Source: Fervidobacterium sp. UBA5837 (lineage in GTDB: Bacteria > Thermotogota > Thermotogae > Thermotogales > Fervidobacteriaceae). Taken from it: a stretch of DNA of 64,000 bases. The notes below the pieces were generated by a model. It was not told the origin of the DNA and searched no databases. It saw only the letters and a program-made list of their open reading frames with translations. The first letter of the stretch is position 1. Every line of letters begins with the position of its first letter. The stretch covers positions 277,034-341,033 of the forward strand of contig DJGV01000010.1 of NCBI GenBank assembly GCA_002432805.1. The letters run 5' to 3'. Positions 1-8,079 of the stretch are shown piece after piece. Position numbers and translations under genes: made by a program.

Positions 1-214
1 GATGGACAAAGATTTCGTCAGGGCACTTGAATATGGAATGCCACCTACAGGTGGGCTTGGAATAGGAATAGATAGACTCGTGATGTTACTTACAGACAGT
101 CCAAACATCAGAGATGTCATTGCGTTTCCGCTCGTAAGGCCAGAGGGAGACGTTGATATAGAAGAAATCGAAGACGACGGAAATGACAGTGGTGAAAGGG
201 GAGAACAAGCATGA
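1..214 (+). CDS. lysS: Lysyl-tRNA synthetase, C-terminal end (partial)
   Basis: Only the last 70 or so residues lie in the window; the frame is open to base 1, so the 5' part is missing. The segment GLGIGIDRLVMLLTDSP followed by IRDVIAFP is motif 3 of class II lysyl-tRNA synthetases, which binds ATP and carries the invariant arginine. The enzyme charges tRNA-Lys in the cytoplasm. After the usual family end (LVRPE) there is an acidic tail of about 22 residues. Its TGA stop overlaps the next start (ATGA at 211-214), so the two genes are probably translationally coupled. Confidence 0.93.
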   Translation, partial: MDKDFVRALEYGMPPTGGLGIGIDRLVMLLTDSPNIRDVIAFPLVRPEGDVDIEEIEDDGNDSGERGEQA

Positions 215-1962
215 GTAAGGAAAGTAAGAGACAAATTTCGTCCAAACGAAGTGGTGCATCATCAACAAGTTCAAGTAAAGTCAGAAGAGTCATGGCAAGA
301 TGGCAGCAGGTTATCATATGGGTGCTTGCCATAGCATTCATTGCAGGTATTGCATTATGGGCACTTGCGGTAAATTACAATCCAGCTTCCAGTGCAAAAG
401 TCAAAAGAACACTTGAAGAAACAATTGGATATTTGACGGTCGATGGTACAGCGACGAAAAATGAAAACTATTGGGTATTTCCAGAGGAAATAGAGCAGGC
501 ATATGGTGACTTACTTGCGCAATATGGTAGCCCTTCTTTGGATCCAGCAATTGAGGAGCCATACCTTAAGACACTCATCGCGGTCGACCAACTCAGCAGC
601 AAAGTCACACTTTACTATGCTGAAGTTGAAAAGATAAAGCCAGATAGCAAAAAAGTAAACGAGGCGGTTAAAGCTGAAATTGACGCCATAAACAAAGATG
701 CTACGAAATCTCAGCAGATAAAGACACAATATGGAAGTATCTCAAACTACGAAAAGGAATTCAAAAAACAGAAAGAAACAGAACTAACAATCCAAGCAGT
801 TAAAGACAAATTGGGAGTAGTAACCGAAGACGAAATCAAGAAGTACTATGACGAAAATAAGGATGACCTTACAACAAATTACACCAAGGCAGAGACTCAA
901 TATGTAACGTTCGAAACAAAAGAAGAGATGGACAACTTTGTGGCCTTAGCAATGGAAAAAGGTATAAGCCAAGCCGCAACGGAATCTTCAGTTATACTCA
1001 GCGATTACACAGTAACACCTGGTACGTTCCCGGAAGAGATCGAAAAAGAAATCTTTAATGCAACTTCCACAATCATATCGTTCCCATACAACGACACGTA
1101 CTTTGTTTTCGACATAAAGAGTGTACAGAAAGTAGATACATACGACAACTTCAAAAACTCTGCTGCATACAGCGAGGTAGTTTCCACTCTACAAAATCAG
1201 AAATTTAGTGAGAACATAACGAAGTGGAAAGAAGAAAAGAAAGTATCATTTGAATTCCAAGACCCAGTGTATGCAACATGGTACACAGCACTCAGCACAG
1301 AAGATAAAGACTTGTTAAATGTTTACAAGAAATTATACGAACAACTATTTGACGAAAACAACGAAGTTAGAAATGATGTTGCAGTTGAGCAAAAATCCGC
1401 ATTTCTTGTCGTTGCAGATAGGATAGCGGCAAGTACAGACACCACATTCGACCCAATCAGGCAAGACGTGACCACATTCGAAAAGAAAGTTGTTGAATCG
1501 GTATATGATCAAACAAAGGGCTCATCACAAGAAATACTCAGAAGAATGAAAGATTACTATCCGGAGAAGAAGGACATATCATTCCAATACTATTCGAGCC
1601 TATATGATATGATAAAGCCATATCTCTCTGTAGGTGGTGCTTATTACGTTATTGACCAGCTTTACGAAGTCTATCTAGGGTTTGGAGATCTTGCAGAATC
1701 AACATCGACAGATCTTCAGATAAGATCAGACTCCTATTACAAGCTCTACGAAATGAACAAATTGTTAGGTGACCCACAAACTGCATGGTACTATCTTAAC
1801 GAGCTAAAAACCATAAAACCTGATTACAGTATCAACTTTGACTCTGCGCAGAAAGAATTGGAAGACATGTTGGCTGAACAACAAGCTGCAAGTCTGAGCG
1901 CAACAGAAACTTCCCAAGAAACGGGTACAACAACTGAAACGCAATCTGCAACAACTGAGTGA
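211..1962 (+). CDS. Membrane-anchored SurA/PpiD-like chaperone
   Basis: The protein is 583 residues with a basic, Ser-rich cytoplasmic N-terminus, one membrane helix at about residues 33-54, and a large extracytoplasmic part. Residues 70-230 have the SurA_N pattern: a short strand, a helix with EEIEQAYGDLLAQYG, an EEPYLKTLI helix, then VTEDEIKKYYDENKDDL. The region around 230-350 (YVTFETKEEMDNF, later FVFDIKSV) resembles a degenerate parvulin fold. The C-terminus has a TPR-like helix pair (YKLYEMNKLLGD) and a Thr/Ser-rich tail. By family it should be a folding factor for exported proteins; this is inferred. The next gene is a paralog. A perfect hairpin follows the stop. Confidence 0.72.
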   Translation: MSKESKRQISSKRSGASSTSSSKVRRVMARWQQVIIWVLAIAFIAGIALWALAVNYNPASSAKVKRTLEETIGYLTVDGTATKNENYWVFPEEIEQAYGDLLAQYGSPSLDPAIEEPYLKTLIAVDQLSSKVTLYYAEVEKIKPDSKKVNEAVKAEIDAINKDATKSQQIKTQYGSISNYEKEFKKQKETELTIQAVKDKLGVVTEDEIKKYYDENKDDLTTNYTKAETQYVTFETKEEMDNFVALAMEKGISQAATESSVILSDYTVTPGTFPEEIEKEIFNATSTIISFPYNDTYFVFDIKSVQKVDTYDNFKNSAAYSEVVSTLQNQKFSENITKWKEEKKVSFEFQDPVYATWYTALSTEDKDLLNVYKKLYEQLFDENNEVRNDVAVEQKSAFLVVADRIAASTDTTFDPIRQDVTTFEKKVVESVYDQTKGSSQEILRRMKDYYPEKKDISFQYYSSLYDMIKPYLSVGGAYYVIDQLYEVYLGFGDLAESTSTDLQIRSDSYYKLYEMNKLLGDPQTAWYYLNELKTIKPDYSINFDSAQKELEDMLAEQQAASLSATETSQETGTTTETQSATTE

Positions 1963-1971
1963 AAATGACTA

Positions 1972-2000
1972 AATTCCCCCGCAGCCATTGCGGGGGAATT
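1972..2000 (+). terminator. Perfect 12-bp hairpin after the chaperone gene
   Basis: AATTCCCCCGCA at 1972-1983 is exactly complementary to 1989-2000, with a five-base loop. Only a weak T stretch follows (ACTATTTATT), so termination may be partial, or the hairpin may act as an mRNA 3'-end stabiliser between the two paralogs. Confidence 0.6.
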
Positions 2001-2121
2001 ACTATTTATTGCATTAAGCCATCTTATTGAGATGGAAAAAGTAACGCGACGGATGATAGTTAATTTTTACGAGTCAAGAGACTTGAAACGCTCAAGAGAT
2101 TAGAGAGCTGGAGGTGACATT

Positions 2122-3474
2122 ATGGTAAGGAACACGAAGAAGATACTCATTTTTGTTTTATTGACTCTTGTCTTTACATTTGCTCAAGCTCAAACAGCTG
2201 AAACAGCTGCACAAATCGAAGTTAATGGTGCGGTGATTGAGAACGGGACAATAAGTGCAGAAGAAGTTTCTAGTTACTATGAATACTATCTGCAGTACTA
2301 TGGTACGCTTGACCCACTCTTTGAAGAGCCTTACGTAAAGGCCTTCATTTTGAACGAATTAGTCAAAGAAAGACTCACCGAATATTTTGCAAGAAAAGAT
2401 GGAATCACAGTTGAAGAACTGCAAGCGAATAATTCCTCAGTTTCCGATGAAGAGATGCAGAGCTATTACAATGATAACAGAGATAACCTCATGCAATATG
2501 AACAATACGTTGATTTTGACTATGCCTATTTTGAAACCCAAGAGGAAGCAAAGACATTTTACGACAAAGCAGCAGAAGTTGGGTATGACAAAGCGCTTGA
2601 AGAATCAAGTGTAGTTGAGAATGATTCCTACACAGGATTGAAAAAAGCTGAAACTGGCGAGGCATTCGTAGACATACTCTTTGGCAATTACGACAGTCCA
2701 ATTAGGATAAGCTACTCTGACGATGGAAGTTTCGTGTTCCGTGTAAACAAGCTGAACGACATGTCCACTTACGAACTCTTCAAAGAATCTCAAATATACA
2801 ACGACATACTCGGCCAAATTGTCATACAAAAATTCGACCAATACATAACCAACAGGATAAAAGATGAAAAAATCGCAATCAAAACATCCGATGGTTACGC
2901 AGTTTGGATAGCAATTGCTAAAAACGAAGACATGCAAAAAATATACGACATATTCTACCCAGTAGTATTCGACAAAGATGGAAAAGTAGTTACGGATGAT
3001 CCATGGTTACTTTCCGGTTTACTCGTTTCAATTGAAGAGACAGAAAAGATAGACCAATATACAACAGAATACAATGCAATTGTTGAGAAACTGTACAATA
3101 TGGGCTATAAATCATTTGCCATATTGGCACGAATGAGAGAGATAAGCGATTCGGAACAGGTAAAACTTGAATACAACGTTGCACTCTCTAATCTTCTACT
3201 TCAAGATATCGAAAATGGTAATATAATGTCCGTATTCCAATATCTATACATCAACATTGGAGAATTAGAAGAACTCACTCAATCAGAGAATTCACAGATA
3301 CGACAAAAGGCACTAGAATACCTCTACAGAATGTACAAAGTGTTGGGAGACACTCAAAGTGCACTTGAATACTTAAAGACCTTGCAAAGTGAAAATCCAC
3401 AGTACATGGATTTTGGTGCAGCATTAAACGAACTAAATCAAATGACAGATACGGTAGGTGGAGAAAATCAATAA
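2122..3474 (+). CDS. Exported SurA-like protein, paralog of upstream gene
   Basis: The protein is 450 residues with a cleavable-type signal peptide (KKILIFVLLTLVFTFAQA, residues 6-23) in place of the upstream paralog's anchor helix. It keeps the same order of elements: ISAEEVSSYYEYYLQYYG, EEPYVKAFILNELV, SDEEMQSYYNDNRDNL, then DFDYAYFETQEEAKTFYDKA, and a closing VLGDTQSALEYL TPR-like unit. The start ATG follows GGAGGTGACATT. It is probably a periplasmic folding factor or SurA-type holdase; no parvulin catalytic motif is recognisable. The shared architecture and adjacency indicate tandem duplication followed by divergence of localisation. Confidence 0.68.
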   Translation: MVRNTKKILIFVLLTLVFTFAQAQTAETAAQIEVNGAVIENGTISAEEVSSYYEYYLQYYGTLDPLFEEPYVKAFILNELVKERLTEYFARKDGITVEELQANNSSVSDEEMQSYYNDNRDNLMQYEQYVDFDYAYFETQEEAKTFYDKAAEVGYDKALEESSVVENDSYTGLKKAETGEAFVDILFGNYDSPIRISYSDDGSFVFRVNKLNDMSTYELFKESQIYNDILGQIVIQKFDQYITNRIKDEKIAIKTSDGYAVWIAIAKNEDMQKIYDIFYPVVFDKDGKVVTDDPWLLSGLLVSIEETEKIDQYTTEYNAIVEKLYNMGYKSFAILARMREISDSEQVKLEYNVALSNLLLQDIENGNIMSVFQYLYINIGELEELTQSENSQIRQKALEYLYRMYKVLGDTQSALEYLKTLQSENPQYMDFGAALNELNQMTDTVGGENQ

Positions 3475-3495
3475 AACTCATGAGGTGATAACGGC

Positions 3496-4140
3496 ATGCA
3501 TTGGGTAATTACTGGCGCAAACAGAGGTATAGGACTCGCATTGACAAGGCAGCTGCTATCAGAAGGCGAGAATGTCACAGTTGGAATTAGGACATCCATG
3601 CCAATTGAACACCAAAACTTGAAAGTCTTGAGAGTGGACACTTCAAACATCGTATCAATAGAACAGTTCACATCTCAAATAGACAAACCGGTGGACGTAC
3701 TCATAAACAATGCAGGCATACTCATAGAAGAAAGATTTCCGCAAGTCACGGAAGAGGGCATGCTTCTCTCGCTTAAAGTCAACACGATAGGTCCGTACAT
3801 GCTTGTCCAGACAATGTACAATATGCAAAGAATAAGACCGGGTTCAAAAATAATAAATATCTCCAGTAACCTCGGAAGCATAGCTAGTACAACCAGCACA
3901 TCCTCAGTGCCATATTCAGTCTCAAAGGCGGCACTGAACATGGTGACGAACTTACTGGCACATAAACTGAGAGACATGTACGTTATATCCGTTCACCCAG
4001 GATGGGTCAAAACGGACATGGGTGGTAGAAATGCTGCTGTATCTCCTGAAGAATCTGCAAAAGGTATCATAAACATTGCCAGGAATCTAAAAGTAACGGG
4101 CGTATTCGTAGATTACAAGGGCAATAAGCTGGAATGGTAG
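3496..4140 (+). CDS. Short-chain dehydrogenase/reductase (SDR) family
   Basis: The protein is 214 residues with a classical SDR pattern: the nucleotide-binding loop TGANRGIG near residue 4, NNAG at about 70-73, a catalytic Ser region (INISSNLGS), and the YSVSK active-site motif at about residues 142-146. HPGWVKTDMGG follows, as in other small SDRs. It should be an NAD(P)-dependent cytoplasmic oxidoreductase; the substrate cannot be read from sequence. The start follows GAGGTGATAACGGC. It lies 21 bases after the chaperone paralog and 54 bases before purH, so co-transcription is likely. Confidence 0.85.
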   Translation: MHWVITGANRGIGLALTRQLLSEGENVTVGIRTSMPIEHQNLKVLRVDTSNIVSIEQFTSQIDKPVDVLINNAGILIEERFPQVTEEGMLLSLKVNTIGPYMLVQTMYNMQRIRPGSKIINISSNLGSIASTTSTSSVPYSVSKAALNMVTNLLAHKLRDMYVISVHPGWVKTDMGGRNAAVSPEESAKGIINIARNLKVTGVFVDYKGNKLEW

Positions 4141-4194
4141 TAATGGTAATTGAGAGATGCAAAGAAAAAAATACAGACGTGGGGGCATGAAAGT

Positions 4195-5508
4195 ATGAAC
4201 ATAAAGCGCGTGCTGATAAGTGTATCAGATAAAACTGGAATAATTGAATTTGCCGAAGCACTTGTCACCAGAGGTATCGAACTTGTAAGCACTGGTGGAA
4301 CGGCAAAACTTCTCAGCGATGCAGGTATTAAAGTCAACCAAGTGTCGCAAGTCACAGGCTTTCCAGAAATTCTCGGTGGGCGAGTAAAGACACTCCACCC
4401 AAAGATCTTCGGCGGTGTTCTTGCAGACCTTGAAGAAAAGTCGCACGTGCAAGACCTCCAAGAAAACGAGATAACACCAATAGACATGGTAGTTGTCAAC
4501 TTGTACCCATTTGACGAAGTTGAGAAGACTACCAGAGTGGAAGACGTACTCATAGAGAACATAGATATAGGCGGAGTTGCACTACTGAGAGCATCTGCCA
4601 AAAACCATAGAAACGTCGTTGTCGTCTGTGACCCGGCAGATTATCCAAAGATCATAAAATCGCTCGATTTTTGCGGGGATGTAACACTCCAAGACAGGCG
4701 TATGTTTGCATTGAAAGCATTCTACTACACCATGAAGTACGATGCAACGATACATAGAGTCCTATCAGAGCTATTCGCATCGGAAAAATACGAACATATG
4801 ACATTTGAAAGATTTGGCAATCCGCAGCTGGATTACGAGATACTCGATATGGTAGACAACAAATTCATCTCCATTTCCAAATACACAAAAGACGTTGCAA
4901 GCATCACACTTGGAACGATATTAACCTTCATAAATCCAGATGTACTCGTTGGATTGAGAGATGGACTGCCTATCTCGATGGTAAATATCAAGAAATCCGG
5001 TGGCAGAATATGCGATCTGATAGGTGACTTTTTGGTGGTAAGAAAACTCACAAACGACTTAGCCAGAAAACTCAGAGAGAGCACATTCACAACGGTAGCA
5101 TACGAAACGATCGAAGATGAAGACATCATCGAAGACACACTCTCTCATAAAGAACTCATAAAATACACATACAAGCAAGAACCAGAAAGATTTTACGTTG
5201 CAAAATTGGTACAAAACATCATGGTAAAGGAATATGCAAAACCGGCAAACACCAAAGACGAGCAAGACAAAGACGAGCAGGTCATAAAATTTGCACTCAA
5301 ATTCATGCCAAGATACACAGTTATCGTCCAAACGGAAGATGGATTTGCCAATACAGAAATAGATTTTGCAAGCAACATCGATGCGCTGCAACGTTGCATC
5401 ATAAAATCCAATAGCAAACTGACAAAGATAGGTACGAACGGTCCTGTAGACTCAATATTCACGAAAATATGCAAGGAAAATGGCGTAGAAGACATAATTG
5501 GTTGCTAG
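4195..5508 (+). CDS. purH: PurH-like protein: IMP cyclohydrolase with divergent C-terminal domain
   Basis: I chose ATG 4195 (GGGGG nine bases upstream, product MNIKRVLISVSDKTGI) over an in-frame ATG at 4150, giving 437 residues. Residues 1-190 are a convincing IMP cyclohydrolase (MGS-like) domain: STGGTAKLL, GGRVKTLHP, VVNLYPF and DIGGVALLRASAKNH. These carry the Lys, Tyr, Asp and Lys known to matter in this domain. The second domain should be AICAR transformylase, but I cannot find RYGxNPHQ (only ERFGNPQLDYE), the KHxSPxG catalytic pair, or the DAFFPF segment. The cyclohydrolase step of purine synthesis is supported; formyl transfer is doubtful. Confidence 0.82.
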   Translation: MNIKRVLISVSDKTGIIEFAEALVTRGIELVSTGGTAKLLSDAGIKVNQVSQVTGFPEILGGRVKTLHPKIFGGVLADLEEKSHVQDLQENEITPIDMVVVNLYPFDEVEKTTRVEDVLIENIDIGGVALLRASAKNHRNVVVVCDPADYPKIIKSLDFCGDVTLQDRRMFALKAFYYTMKYDATIHRVLSELFASEKYEHMTFERFGNPQLDYEILDMVDNKFISISKYTKDVASITLGTILTFINPDVLVGLRDGLPISMVNIKKSGGRICDLIGDFLVVRKLTNDLARKLRESTFTTVAYETIEDEDIIEDTLSHKELIKYTYKQEPERFYVAKLVQNIMVKEYAKPANTKDEQDKDEQVIKFALKFMPRYTVIVQTEDGFANTEIDFASNIDALQRCIIKSNSKLTKIGTNGPVDSIFTKICKENGVEDIIGC

Positions 5509-5540
5509 AGCACTTGTTAACAAAGATCAAAAAAAACACA

Positions 5541-5576
5541 AAAAGCGGTGATAAATCGAAAATCACCGCTTTTTTC
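5541..5576 (+). terminator. Rho-independent terminator after purH
   Basis: AAAAGCGGTGAT at 5541-5552 pairs with 5562-5573, with a nine-base loop, and a T run follows. It closes the plus-strand group ending in purH. With A and T runs on both flanks it can also serve the convergent gene to the right. Confidence 0.88.
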
Positions 5577-5661
5577 TATTTCTTTTTCTATTCACATAGC
5601 ATTAGAAACATCAGCCGCGCCTGAGAAAGACTAAGAGAGATCAAGAGACAAACCATAGAAA

Positions 5662-6852
5662 TCATAGAGAAATCAACCACATAAAAAATGCAGAAGTGGG
5701 TGCCATAGTTAGATTGTCGTTCAACCAATTCCCGAAGCCTTCAACAAGAGTAGCTGCCAAAGCACCGACTAACAGTGCCAAATAACTAATCTCCATAGAG
5801 ATCAAATTCATATAAACCGCACCGGATGCAAGGCAAATGAACAAACAGGCAAGACTCCCTTCCAGCGATTTACCGCTTAGCCACATATGCTTTCCCCATC
5901 TCTTGCCAACCATCGCAGCCCATGAATCACCCAAAGTTAACATTAAAATTGCGATTAAAGAATACGGGACGGGAAATAAACTCGCAATTGCAGAACCTAT
6001 GAGAAAATAACTCGTCCCAGAAACCTTGAACGCTTCCTCACTCTTCCCAACAGGTCTAAATGCCTTTCTCAAAACATTGTTTAAACCCTTCCAATACCTT
6101 CTCGCAATCTCAAGTGTCAGTGCAATCAAACCGGATATCACAACGATGTACCTAAACACCACAGGTCCCCAAAGCGGATAAGCAAGAGTTGGAAAGAGCA
6201 AACCCATGTAACGTAATAACTTCCTCCTAACAAAAGTACTTCTCAAAGGCTCTCTTGCATAACTGTACGAACGCTTCAAATTATCCAATCCTCTTATAAT
6301 CAACCATATAGCCATGATAACAGTCAAAGCGGCACCTAAAGAATCAATCGTACCTCTGAAATAACCTATCAAAATCACAAATGGCCACATGACAGAAACT
6401 ATCGCAAATGTTAAACCCTTATCCAACGTAAGCCACAAAGTTCCACCGAGTATACCAAATGCAGCAGATTCTAGCGGAAACAAAGCAACAAAGGCACCTA
6501 CCGCTGCAGCAAGGCCCACTCCGCCCTTACCATTGAGCCAAATCGGAAAAGAATGGCCTAATATAGCTATCAAAGCAAAAAGAGGCCACCAACTCTTGCT
6601 AATCCCCAATGCATAAGCAAAGAGTATTGCAAAGAGAGACTTCGTTGAATCACCAGAAAATCCCAAAATGCCCGCCAACGGCCCTGCTTCATTCCATGCG
6701 TTAGTTGCACCAACATTCTTACTCCCAACCTTTCTCAAATCCTTTCCTGAAAAAAGCCTGGCAAATATGTAACTCCAAGGGATAGAACCGATTAAGTAGC
6801 TGACAACAACAGCAACGAAAAATTCCGTAAAACTCACCCCCGTTCTTACCAT
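5662..6852 (-). CDS. plsY: PlsY acyltransferase fused to a DGK1/SEC59/VTE5-type CTP kinase domain
   Basis: The 396-residue membrane protein appears to join two lipid enzymes. Residues 10-200 are PlsY, the acyl-phosphate:glycerol-3-phosphate acyltransferase of the inner membrane, with IGSIPWSYIFAR, the GSKNVGATNAW loop (43-53) and GHSFPIWLNGKGGVG (99-113). The last differs from the more usual KGGKG form. Residues 245-396 match the polyprenol/diacylglycerol CTP-kinase family: LGDSWAAMVGKRWGK (307-321), SGKSLEGS (326-333) and VEGFGNWLNDNLTMAP (370-385). PlsY is normally about 200 residues, so the C-terminal half is extra. The gene is divergent from the SbcD-like gene. Confidence 0.82.
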   Translation of the reverse strand: MVRTGVSFTEFFVAVVVSYLIGSIPWSYIFARLFSGKDLRKVGSKNVGATNAWNEAGPLAGILGFSGDSTKSLFAILFAYALGISKSWWPLFALIAILGHSFPIWLNGKGGVGLAAAVGAFVALFPLESAAFGILGGTLWLTLDKGLTFAIVSVMWPFVILIGYFRGTIDSLGAALTVIMAIWLIIRGLDNLKRSYSYAREPLRSTFVRRKLLRYMGLLFPTLAYPLWGPVVFRYIVVISGLIALTLEIARRYWKGLNNVLRKAFRPVGKSEEAFKVSGTSYFLIGSAIASLFPVPYSLIAILMLTLGDSWAAMVGKRWGKHMWLSGKSLEGSLACLFICLASGAVYMNLISMEISYLALLVGALAATLVEGFGNWLNDNLTMAPTSAFFMWLISL

Positions 6853-6947
6853 TCATATGTTCTGAACAATTATAATACACTTTGAATAATTGTACCATAT
6901 TAAGCTTATCGCGGTTTTATTTCCCTGAGTTCCATACCACACAACAT

Positions 6948-6956
6948 GATATAATT
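6948..6956 (+). promoter_or_regulatory. Extended -10 promoter of the sbcD-like gene
   Basis: TGATATAAT fits an extended -10 element (TGnTATAAT) about 50 bases before ATG 7005. No convincing -35 box is seen 17 bases upstream, which is acceptable for extended -10 promoters. Confidence 0.55.
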
Positions 6957-7004
6957 ATAATCGATATCTTCAAAATTTGCATCTTCCTAAGGGAGGTATA
7001 TCGC

Positions 7005-8075
7005 ATGAGAATACTCCATACATCAGACCTTCATCTTCAAAATATCGGAGATGAACGCTGGGAGGCGCTTAGAACCATATTGAATATCTGCAAGAGTGAG
7101 AAAATAGACGTACTGGTCATCGCAGGAGACCTCTTTGACAGCAACGAAAAGGGAACACAGTTAAGAGTTGAAATGAGAAAATTGTTTGATGATGCAACCT
7201 TCAAGACGATCATTTTGCCAGGCAACCACGATGCAACCATGTACTCAGATGGTATGTACCTTGGAGGTGGTGTTGAAATCATCACAGAACATGAAAAGAC
7301 AATCGAGCTCGACGATGTTGCATTCTTCGGTATACCATTTAGAAAAGAATACTCAACGAACGACAAAGTTGCCGAGATATTGGCAGACATGAGTAGAAAG
7401 GCCTCAAACGACAAAACAAACATACTAATCTACCATGGAGATTTGTTAGACCTGCTATTTTCAAAAGATGACTTCGGAAACGAAGAAGGTTACATGCCAA
7501 TAAGAACTGCAGACTTCGATGGAACCAACTTTAAGTACATCCTTGCAGGGCATTTTCACAGAACATTCAACATTTGCGACTTGCCAAACGGTGGATACTT
7601 TGTCTATCCTGGCTCGCCAGTTTCCACCACCATAAAGGAAATCGGAAAGCGGAACGTAAACATCTTCACAGTAGGCGAAAGGCCAGAACCCTTTTCGATA
7701 GATACATTCCACTACGAATACATCAACATCCATTTTGATCCATTGAATGACGAACACCCAGTTGAAGTCGTAGACAAAGCATGCAAAAATGTGGACAAAA
7801 ATACAAAGGTGATACTAAGAATTGATGGATACGTAAATTGTGCAAAATTTGATTTGAACGAAAAAAAGATCCAAGACGAAATAGATAAGAAACTTGGCAA
7901 ATCCATCGAAGGAATTGCGCAATACGAATTCAAAGATGTAAGTAGAATTCTTGAAGACGATATCTTCAAGAGATTCATTCAAAAACTCGATGTCAAAGAT
8001 ATCGATACGAACAAACGGCAAGAATACATCGACTTGTTGATAAGTGCATTTTCGCAGGAAAAGTCAAGGGGATGA
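7005..8075 (+). CDS. SbcD/Mre11/YhaO-like metallophosphoesterase
   Basis: ATG 7005 has an AAGGGAGG ribosome site and begins exactly at the conserved MRILHTSDLHL, so the open frame upstream of it is not coding. The 356-residue protein shows the five calcineurin-type metal motifs: DLHL, GDLFD, GNHD, YHGD and GHFHR. This makes it the nuclease partner of a Rad50/SbcC-type ATPase in DNA end processing. The stop is four bases before the start of such an ATPase, so the two form an operon and probably a complex. Because the partner has a membrane-helix pair, the YhaO subgroup is a better match than classical SbcD. Confidence 0.87.
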   Translation: MRILHTSDLHLQNIGDERWEALRTILNICKSEKIDVLVIAGDLFDSNEKGTQLRVEMRKLFDDATFKTIILPGNHDATMYSDGMYLGGGVEIITEHEKTIELDDVAFFGIPFRKEYSTNDKVAEILADMSRKASNDKTNILIYHGDLLDLLFSKDDFGNEEGYMPIRTADFDGTNFKYILAGHFHRTFNICDLPNGGYFVYPGSPVSTTIKEIGKRNVNIFTVGERPEPFSIDTFHYEYINIHFDPLNDEHPVEVVDKACKNVDKNTKVILRIDGYVNCAKFDLNEKKIQDEIDKKLGKSIEGIAQYEFKDVSRILEDDIFKRFIQKLDVKDIDTNKRQEYIDLLISAFSQEKSRG

Positions 8076-8079
8076 GAGC

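Noticed and set aside
6882..7004. N-terminal extension of the SbcD-like protein
   Set aside because: Would add 41 residues covering the extended -10 and the ribosome site; the family start is at ATG 7005.
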